64,000 nucleotides of DNA from Hymenobacter lapidiphilus (GTDB lineage: Bacteria > Bacteroidota > Bacteroidia > Cytophagales > Hymenobacteraceae), in NCBI RefSeq assembly GCF_003417065.2, contig NZ_QVLT01000008.1, positions 1 through 64,000 of the forward strand, in the 5' to 3' direction. The translations under genes were made by a program, and so were the position numbers. Positions 58,367 through 64,000 of this stretch are shown here, piece by piece. Under the pieces are notes generated by a model, which saw only the letters and a program-made list of their open reading frames with translations, searched no databases and had not been told where the DNA came from. How positions within the stretch are numbered: the first letter of the stretch is position 1; the number at the start of each line of letters is the position of its first letter.

Positions 58367-59296
58367 GTGAACGACTACGCCAACGATACCGCCTACCACC
58401 GCCCGGTGATGCTGCGCGAGTGCCTCGAAGCCCTCGATCTGCAGCCCGGGGGCCGCTACGTGGACGTTACTTTCGGCGGCGGCGGCCACTCGGCCCGCAT
58501 GCTGGAGCGCCTGCAAAGCCCCGGCCACCTCTACAGCTTCGACCAGGATGCCGACGCCGAGGCCGAGGCCGCCCAGCTGGCACGCCCCGAGTTCACGTTC
58601 ATCCGCGCCAACTTCCGCCACCTGTTTCAGGAGCTCAACCAGCGCGGGGTACTGCCCGTCGATGGCCTGCTGGCCGATTTGGGCGTGTCGTCGCACCAGT
58701 TCGATACGCCGGAGCGCGGCTTCAGCACCCGTTTCGACGGGCCGCTGGATATGCGCATGGACCCCGACGGCCCCGACGCCTCGGCCGCCGACCTCATCAA
58801 CGAGTACTCGGAGGCTGAGCTGCACCGTATTTTTGGCATGTATGGCGAGGTAACTAATGCCCGCACGCTGGCCGCCACGGTGGTTTCGGCGCGGCGCGGG
58901 CAGTCCATTACCACTATTTCGGCCCTCAAGAAAGCCATTGCGCCCTGCACGCCGCGGGGCAAGGAGAACAAGTACCTGGCCCAGGTTTTCCAGGCCCTGC
59001 GCATCGAGGCCAACGACGAAATGGCCGCTTTGCGCGAGATGCTCGAACAAACCACTCAGGTGCTGCGCCCCGGCGGCCGGCTGGTGGTCATGAGCTACCA
59101 CTCGCTCGAAGACCGGCTGGTGAAGAACTTTCTGGCTAAGGGTAAATTCTTCGGCGAAGCCGATAAGGATTTGTTTGGCCGTACCGATTTGCCCTTCGAA
59201 GTCGTTACCCGCAAGCCCATGGAGGCCACGGCCGAAGAAATTGCCCTCAACAGTCGCGCCCGTTCGGCGAAGCTGCGCATCGCAATCAAAAAGTAA
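58367..59296 (+). CDS. rsmH: 16S rRNA (cytosine(1402)-N(4))-methyltransferase
   Basis: 309 aa. YHRPVMLRECLEALDLQPGG, YVDVTFGGGGHSARMLERL (SAM-binding GGGGHS), LADLGVSSHQFDTPERGFS and PLDMRMDPDG are the RsmH/MraW signatures, with VMSYHSLEDRLVKNFLA near the C-terminus. It N4-methylates C1402 of 16S rRNA. The start is GTG at 58367 (MNDYANDTAYHRPVML). It is the first gene of the dcw cluster in this window; mraZ, its usual upstream partner in Bacteroidetes, is absent and copper-linked genes stand there instead. Confidence 0.94.
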   Translation: MNDYANDTAYHRPVMLRECLEALDLQPGGRYVDVTFGGGGHSARMLERLQSPGHLYSFDQDADAEAEAAQLARPEFTFIRANFRHLFQELNQRGVLPVDGLLADLGVSSHQFDTPERGFSTRFDGPLDMRMDPDGPDASAADLINEYSEAELHRIFGMYGEVTNARTLAATVVSARRGQSITTISALKKAIAPCTPRGKENKYLAQVFQALRIEANDEMAALREMLEQTTQVLRPGGRLVVMSYHSLEDRLVKNFLAKGKFFGEADKDLFGRTDLPFEVVTRKPMEATAEEIALNSRARSAKLRIAIKK

Positions 59297-59300
59297 GAAG

Positions 59301-60029
59301 ATGTCCGCCAATACCGTTCGTCCTGCTACCAATCCGCCTCGCACCAACGCGCCCCGCGCCGTGGAGCCAGCGCCGGTGCGCCCGCCGGCAGTGGCCGAGC
59401 CGGAGCCGGAAGCGGCCCCCGAGCGGGCACCCCGACCAGTGCGGGCGGCCCGGCCGGTGGCCCCGAAGCGGAGCACGTGGAGCGTGTTTACGCTGCTGGA
59501 GCGGGCCACGCCCATGGACGGGCTGTTTCGGGAGGGCCTGCCGGTGCGGCTGCTGCCGCATCTGCTGTTCATCATGTTTCTGGTGCTGCTCTACATCGGC
59601 AACACGCACTACGCCACCCGTATGAACCGCAGCATTCAGAAGCTCAAGACTGAAACTGAGGACCTGCGGGCCGACTACACCACGCTCAAATCGGACTACA
59701 TGGAGGCCAGCAAGCAGAGCGAAGTGGCCCGGCGCGTGGCCGCTTACGGGCTGGCCGAAAGCTCCTCGCCGCCTTTCCGCATTGCCGTGCCCGCCGGGGG
59801 CCTCGATGAGGCCAAGCTGGACATGATGCCCGGGCTTACGGCCGACTCGGTGGCCGCCATGACTGCCCGCGCCCGCGTTGACTCGTTGCGCCGGGTAGTG
59901 GGCCCGGCCCTGGGCATCGACTCAGTGGTGGAAGTGGGCGCGCCGCCCGTTCCTATCGGCACCGACCTCAACGGCGAGCCAGCTCCGGCCGCCGCTTCAT
60001 CCAACCGAGCTACAACCCGCCGTCGATGA
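59301..60029 (+). CDS. ftsL: FtsL-like cell-division protein
   Basis: 242 aa. A cytoplasmic Pro/Ala-rich N-terminal region (residues 1-75) leads to STWSVFTLLERATPMDGLFR, then one membrane helix (LLPHLLFIMFLVLLYIGNTH) and a periplasmic coiled coil (NRSIQKLKTETEDLRADYTT). The one-helix-plus-coiled-coil form in this position of the dcw cluster is typical for FtsL of Bacteroidetes, which is longer than E. coli FtsL. The C-terminal 90 residues are low complexity. It begins 5 nt after rsmH and overlaps the PBP gene by ATGA. Confidence 0.85.
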   Translation: MSANTVRPATNPPRTNAPRAVEPAPVRPPAVAEPEPEAAPERAPRPVRAARPVAPKRSTWSVFTLLERATPMDGLFREGLPVRLLPHLLFIMFLVLLYIGNTHYATRMNRSIQKLKTETEDLRADYTTLKSDYMEASKQSEVARRVAAYGLAESSSPPFRIAVPAGGLDEAKLDMMPGLTADSVAAMTARARVDSLRRVVGPALGIDSVVEVGAPPVPIGTDLNGEPAPAAASSNRATTRRR

Positions 60030-62191
60030 AAGGAAACGTTAAAAAAAGCATTGTTACCCGCGTACGGCTGGCCTTCCTGGGGGTCTGCCTGTTTTCGGCG
60101 GCCATTGTGTGGCGCATCACCCATATTCAGTTTACCGAAGGAGCCAAGTGGAGCGCCCTGGAGCAGGAACGGCGCGTTATCTACCAGCCGGTATTTGCCA
60201 CCCGCGGCAATATATACTCTGATAATGAGAGTATTATGGCTACCTCGCTGCCCTTTTACCGGGTGGCCTGGGACCCTAGCGTGGTAAACGATGCGCTGTT
60301 CAACCAGAAGGTGGACTCGCTGGCCGGGCTGCTGGCTGGCTTTTTTGGCGACCGAAGCAAGCAGGAATATTTCCGCAAGCTCAAGAACGCCCACGACCCC
60401 AAAAAGGGCGTGCGCTATATCCGCCTCAACTCGCGGCAAATCAATTATCAGGAGAAAAAGGAGCTGACTTCGTGGCCCATCTTCCGGGAGGGTAAAAACC
60501 GGGGCGGGGTTATTTTCGAGAAGATTGATAAGCGCTTCCGGCCCTTTGGCGGGTTGGCCCAGCGCACAATTGGCTTCGTAAACGAAGACAAGAATGGGGC
60601 GGGCCTGGAATTCACCTTCAACCGCCACCTGGCCGGCCGCGACGGTGAGGCCCTGTTCGAGCGCCTGCCGGGCGGCAATAAGCCCATCTACGACGGTACC
60701 GAGGTGAAGCCCCAGCCGGGCTACGACGTGAAGACGACGCTCGATATCAACCTCCAGGACATGGCCGAAAGTGCCCTCTACAAGTCGCTGGTGCAGAACA
60801 ACGCCCAGTATGGCACTGTCATTCTGATGGAAGTGGCCACCGGCCACATCAAAGCCGTAGCCAACCTGGGCCGGGTCGCCGACGGCGTGTACCGCGAAAA
60901 CTACAACTACGCCATTGCCGACCAGGGCCGCACCGAGCCGGGCTCGACCTTCAAGCTGGCCTCGATGATGGCCGTATTTGAGGAAAACCCTGATTTGCAG
61001 CTTAACGACACGATTGACACCGGCCGCTCGGGGGCCATGCGCATCGGCGGGGCCGTGAAGACCGACTCGCACCCTTATGGCCGGATTTCCATCCAGCAGG
61101 TGTTCGAGAAATCGTCGAACATCGGCGTAGCGCTGCTCACCGACCGCACCTTTAATAAGAACCCCGAGAAGTACACCGACCACCTGAAAAGCTACGGACT
61201 CGATAAGCCGCTGGGCTTCCAGATGGCTGGCGAGGCACGGCCCTACATTAAGGACCCCAACGACCGGAGCTGGAGCCGCACGTCGCTGAGTACCATGAGC
61301 ATCGGCTACGAGCTGAAGCTGGCTCCGCTCCAGACGCTGGCCTTTTACAACGCCGTGGCCAATAATGGGGTGAAGATGCAGCCCATGATTGTAAGCGAAA
61401 TCAAGCAGGCCGATAAGGTGATTGAGCGGTTTGAGCCGGTGGTACTCAACCCCAAAATCTGCTCCGAGGAAACCTTGCAGAAAGTGCGCACGATGATGGA
61501 AGGCGTGGTAGAGCACGGCACGGCCCGCGGCATCCGCACCAGCGACTACCTGATTGCGGGCAAAACCGGTACGGCCTGGAAGTTCAAAAATGGTGCTTAC
61601 ACCCGCACCTATTCCACCAGCTTCTGCGGCTACTTCCCGGCCGACAAGCCCAAGTACAGCTGCATTGTAGTAGTCGATTCGCCCAAAAACGGCCGTATTT
61701 ACGGTGGCGACGTGGCCGCACCGGTGTTTCGCGAGCTGGCCGACAAGGCTATGGCCCGCGACGCGGCCTCGGAGCGGCCGCTGCTGGCCCGCGCCCCGGT
61801 GCGTCGCTCGCCCGTGCCGCTGGTGAAGGCTGGCCTGCAGGACGAGCTGACGATGATGTTCAGCCAGCTGGGGGTGCGCCACCAGGCCACGGCCCCCACC
61901 GAAGACTGGGTGCGCACCGCCCGCCCCGACTCGCAGGCCGCCGACGTGCAGCTGCTGCCACTGCCGCTGCGCCCCGGCCGCGTGCCCAACGTGGAGGGCC
62001 TGACGCTGCGCGACGCGCTGTTTCTGCTCGAAAACCGCGGCTTGCGGGTACGCACCAGCGGCTCGGGCCGGGTAACCAGCCAGTCGGTAGCCGCCGGCAC
62101 GCCCGCTAAGCGCGGTACTACAGTAGTGTTGCAGTTGGAGCCGATTGGTATGCTGCCGCCGCCGCTGGCAGTGGTTACTACTGTGCCTTAA
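60026..62191 (+). CDS. ftsI: Division penicillin-binding protein with PASTA domain
   Basis: 721-aa class B PBP. One membrane helix (VRLAFLGVCLFSAAIVWRIT), the dimerisation domain (GNIYSDNESIMATSLPFYRV), then the transpeptidase domain with the nucleophile motif STFK (EPGSTFKLASM, about residue 306), SSN (FEKSSNIGV) and KTG (AGKTGTAWKF, about residue 512). One PASTA domain lies at about 650-705 (RVPNVEGLTLRDALFLLENR). It cross-links septal peptidoglycan, partnered with FtsW. The start overlaps ftsL. A small hairpin and a TTG-start murE follow. Confidence 0.92.
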   Translation: MKGNVKKSIVTRVRLAFLGVCLFSAAIVWRITHIQFTEGAKWSALEQERRVIYQPVFATRGNIYSDNESIMATSLPFYRVAWDPSVVNDALFNQKVDSLAGLLAGFFGDRSKQEYFRKLKNAHDPKKGVRYIRLNSRQINYQEKKELTSWPIFREGKNRGGVIFEKIDKRFRPFGGLAQRTIGFVNEDKNGAGLEFTFNRHLAGRDGEALFERLPGGNKPIYDGTEVKPQPGYDVKTTLDINLQDMAESALYKSLVQNNAQYGTVILMEVATGHIKAVANLGRVADGVYRENYNYAIADQGRTEPGSTFKLASMMAVFEENPDLQLNDTIDTGRSGAMRIGGAVKTDSHPYGRISIQQVFEKSSNIGVALLTDRTFNKNPEKYTDHLKSYGLDKPLGFQMAGEARPYIKDPNDRSWSRTSLSTMSIGYELKLAPLQTLAFYNAVANNGVKMQPMIVSEIKQADKVIERFEPVVLNPKICSEETLQKVRTMMEGVVEHGTARGIRTSDYLIAGKTGTAWKFKNGAYTRTYSTSFCGYFPADKPKYSCIVVVDSPKNGRIYGGDVAAPVFRELADKAMARDAASERPLLARAPVRRSPVPLVKAGLQDELTMMFSQLGVRHQATAPTEDWVRTARPDSQAADVQLLPLPLRPGRVPNVEGLTLRDALFLLENRGLRVRTSGSGRVTSQSVAAGTPAKRGTTVVLQLEPIGMLPPPLAVVTTVP

Positions 62192-62213
62192 TAATTGAAC
62201 TGAGAAATGGCGT

Positions 62214-62237
62214 AGAGACGCAAAATATTGCGTCTCT
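62214..62237 (+). repeat. Short hairpin between the PBP gene and murE
   Basis: AGAGACGCAA pairs with TTGCGTCTCT around AATA. Followed by CACCG, without a T-run. Beyond it, near 62252, is an eroded copy of the family E arm. It may act as an mRNA processing or attenuation site rather than a full stop, as murE continues the cluster. Confidence 0.6.
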
Positions 62238-62278
62238 GCACCGTTCAATAGTACTGCGAAACACTGCGAGAAATCAAC

Positions 62279-63745
62279 TTGAAAAACCTGCAACTCCTCA
62301 CCCAGAGCGTAACCGTGCTCGACCAGCGCGGGCCGACGGACGCTCCCGTTACCGCCCTCACGCTTGATTCGCGCCAGGCGGGGCCGGGAACCGTGTTTTT
62401 TGCCCTGCGCGGCACGGCTGCCGACGGCCACCAGTTTATCCAGAAAGCAGTAGAAAGGGGCGCGACCGTGGTAGTGTGCGAGGAGCTGCCGGCCGAGCTG
62501 AACCCGGCCACCAGCTACGTGCAAGTGGCCGATTCGGCGGAGGCCATGGCCCTGATGGCGGCCGAGTTTTACGGGCATCCGTCGCGGCAGCTGCAGCTGG
62601 TGGGCATTACGGGCACCAACGGTAAAACCACCTGCGCCACCATGCTGCACAAGCTGTTCCGCGAGCTAGGCTACCACTGCGGGCTGCTGAGCACGGTGCA
62701 GAACCAGATAAACGAGCAGGTGATTCCGAGCACCCACACCACGCCCGACGCCATCCGCCTGAACGAGCTGCTGGCCCAGATGCTGCGCGCCGGCTGCACC
62801 CACGTATTTATAGAAGTCAGCTCGCACGCCGTGGTCCAGCACCGCGTTACGGGCCTGCACTTCGCGGGCGGCGTGTTCACCAACCTCAGCCACGACCACC
62901 TCGACTACCACGGTACCTTCGACGCGTATCTGAAGGCCAAAAAGGGCTTTTTCGATATGCTGCCGAAGTCGGGCTTTGCCCTGAGCAACGCCGACGACAA
63001 GCGCGGGGCCGTGATGCTGCAGAACGTGGCCGGGCGCCGCGAGCTGTACTCGTTGCGCGGCCACGGTGAGTTTCGGGCGCGGCTGCTGGAAAACGCGGTG
63101 CACGGCCTCCACCTTGAAATTGAGGGCCGGGAGGTGCAGTTCCGGCTCATCGGCGTGTTCAACGCCTACAACCTGCTAGCCATTTACGGTACGGCGGTGC
63201 TGCTGGGTGAGGACCCCACCGAAGTGCTGACGGTGCTGTCAGGCCTGACCTCGGCGCCCGGCCGCTTCGAGCCGGTGGTATCGGAGAAAGCGCGCATCAC
63301 GGGTATCGTAGATTACGCCCACACGCCCGACGCGCTGGAAAACGTGCTCCAGACCTTGGCCGACATCCGCCAGCCCAGCCAGCAGATTATTACGATAGTG
63401 GGCTGCGGCGGCAACCGCGACGGAGCCAAGCGCCCCGAAATGGCCCGCCTCGCCGCCGTGCTGTCCGACCGCGCCGTGCTGACCTCCGACAACCCGCGCT
63501 TCGAAGACCCCAACGATATTCTCGCCCAGATGCAGACCGGCGTACCGGCCGCCGCGCTGGGTAAAGTCCTCACCATTGCCGACCGGCGCGAAGCCATCAA
63601 AACCGCCGTAGCCCTGGCCCAGCCCGGCGACATCGTGCTGGTAGCCGGCAAAGGCCACGAAACCTACCAGGAAATCAAAGGCATCAAAAACGACTTCGAC
63701 GATAAGCAGGTGCTGATAGAGCTGTTCGCGCTGCTGGGGAAGTGA
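62279..63745 (+). CDS. murE: UDP-N-acetylmuramoyl-tripeptide synthetase MurE
   Basis: 488 aa. The N-terminal UDP-binding domain (VTALTLDSRQAGPGTVFFAL), the ATP-binding GITGTNGKTTCATMLHKLF, the EVSSHAVVQHRVTGLHFAGG central domain and the C-terminal domain with TSDNPRFEDP are present. DNPR is the motif that selects meso-diaminopimelate, so the enzyme should add DAP. The start is TTG at 62279 (MKNLQLLTQSVTVL), the usual N-terminus. It is followed by a long palindrome before mraY. Confidence 0.94.
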   Translation: MKNLQLLTQSVTVLDQRGPTDAPVTALTLDSRQAGPGTVFFALRGTAADGHQFIQKAVERGATVVVCEELPAELNPATSYVQVADSAEAMALMAAEFYGHPSRQLQLVGITGTNGKTTCATMLHKLFRELGYHCGLLSTVQNQINEQVIPSTHTTPDAIRLNELLAQMLRAGCTHVFIEVSSHAVVQHRVTGLHFAGGVFTNLSHDHLDYHGTFDAYLKAKKGFFDMLPKSGFALSNADDKRGAVMLQNVAGRRELYSLRGHGEFRARLLENAVHGLHLEIEGREVQFRLIGVFNAYNLLAIYGTAVLLGEDPTEVLTVLSGLTSAPGRFEPVVSEKARITGIVDYAHTPDALENVLQTLADIRQPSQQIITIVGCGGNRDGAKRPEMARLAAVLSDRAVLTSDNPRFEDPNDILAQMQTGVPAAALGKVLTIADRREAIKTAVALAQPGDIVLVAGKGHETYQEIKGIKNDFDDKQVLIELFALLGK

Positions 63746-63766
63746 GTTTGGTAGTTGAGAAAGAAC

Positions 63767-63859
63767 GTCATGCAGAGCGCAGCGAAGCATCTCGCGTGCT
63801 GACGTTGAGTTACCATTCCAACGTCAGCACGCGAGATGCTTCGCTGCGCTCTGCATGAC
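63767..63859. repeat. Perfect 41-nt inverted repeat (family B palindrome)
   Basis: Arms 63767-63807 and 63819-63859 are perfectly complementary over 41 nt with an 11-nt loop. The outer part (GTCATGCAGAGCGCAGCGAA) is a close variant of the 29352-29458 arm and the inner part (CGCGTGCTGACGTTG) is new. It lies within the dcw cluster, between murE and mraY. Confidence 0.92.
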
Positions 63860-63926
63860 AGGTTCTATTTCACCCTTCATCCTCCAAAAACTCCCCACTT
63901 ACTATTAATCACTAACCACTAAAATC

Positions 63927-63934
63927 TACCTTTG
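63927..63934 (+). promoter_or_regulatory. -7 promoter element (TACCTTTG) of mraY
   Basis: TACCTTTG, full consensus, 31 nt before the ATG of mraY, so mraY can be transcribed on its own after the palindrome. Confidence 0.6.
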
Positions 63935-63965
63935 CGCTTCAACCCGCCCGCCGACCACCGCGCCC

Positions 63966-64000
63966 ATGCTGTACTACCTGTTCAATTACCTTTATAAGGT
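63966..64000 (+). CDS. mraY: mraY, first codons (gene runs out of the window)
   Basis: The first codons MLYYLFNYLYK match the usual N-terminus of Bacteroidetes MraY (phospho-MurNAc-pentapeptide transferase), and the position after murE is right. Only 11 codons are inside the window. Confidence 0.75.
   Translation, partial: MLYYLFNYLYK

Noticed and set aside
59744..62650. A 968-aa open frame on the minus strand opposite the PBP gene
   Set aside because: It is the mirror of the GC-rich codon pattern of ftsI and murE. The protein is low complexity (His/Gly/Ala/Val) without any domain, while the plus strand has complete, recognisable enzymes.
1..64000. CRISPR arrays and insertion sequences
   Set aside because: No regularly spaced identical repeats with unique spacers and no DDE or HUH transposase were seen anywhere. 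The only short periodic repeats are the 18-bp units in the attC-like loops.

Overview
The window is GC-rich (about 60% by eye) and looks like the chromosome of a pigmented Cytophagales/Bacteroidetes bacterium, most likely Hymenobacter or a close relative. Clues are the -7 promoter elements of the TAnnTTTG type, the near absence of Shine-Dalgarno sequences, BatA and DUF4199 proteins, a HYC_CC_PP copper protein, a short SpeA, and a crtZ/crtI/crtB/crtW carotenoid set. Almost every gene is chromosomal housekeeping or metabolism. The one clear exception is a low-GC cassette island at 32.0-34.0 kb.

Layout. 0-0.6 kb: 5S rRNA end of an rrn operon, then hairpins. 0.6-7.2 kb: BatA-type membrane protein, two DUF4199 proteins and three glycosyltransferases (GT2, GT4, GT9). 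7.4-19.2 kb: purB, an AsmA-like/GT51 transglycosylase, TerC, a dolichol-phosphate-mannose-synthase-like GT2, hemG, gmhB, two tiny paralogous lipoproteins, and divergent speA/arginase. 19.5-23.7 kb: an operon kaiC-kaiB-kaiB-PAS histidine kinase. 23.8-30.4 kb: argS (two apparent frameshifts near its 3' end), LOG protein, a KAS III-like enzyme, glutathione peroxidase, a HAD phosphatase and menA.

30.5-34.0 kb is the most unusual part. A short SSB without an acidic tail is translationally coupled to a tyrosine recombinase. Directly downstream come a half att-like hairpin ending in GTTAGC and two AT-rich gene cassettes (ankyrin protein; DUF2867-like protein). Each cassette ends in a 129-nt imperfect palindrome that starts GCTAAC and ends GTTAGC, exactly the layout of integron attC sites. 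The recombinase lacks the insertion typical of IntI. I read this as an integron-like cassette system with a non-IntI recombinase and its own SSB.

34.1-45.1 kb: DUF808 protein, pta, crcB, tRNA-Leu(CAA), hscB, a monooxygenase-fold protein, a frameshifted SAM hydrolase, phoH, a GNAT protein, comEC and an enoyl-CoA hydratase. 45.2-53.9 kb: carotenoid region with crtZ, a CarH/LitR-like MerR regulator carrying the W-x9-EH cobalamin motif, an ECF sigma factor, crtI, crtB, two envelope proteins, ispH (isoprenoid supply) and crtW. 53.9-58.2 kb: a LytTR response regulator and a putative copper-handling set (HMA protein, TonB receptor, HYC_CC_PP protein) on the minus strand. 58.3-64 kb: the division/cell-wall (dcw) cluster rsmH, ftsL, PBP with PASTA, murE and the first codons of mraY; no mraZ precedes it.

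Intergenic spaces carry long, often perfect inverted repeats that fall into several dispersed families sharing arm sequences. They are described individually.
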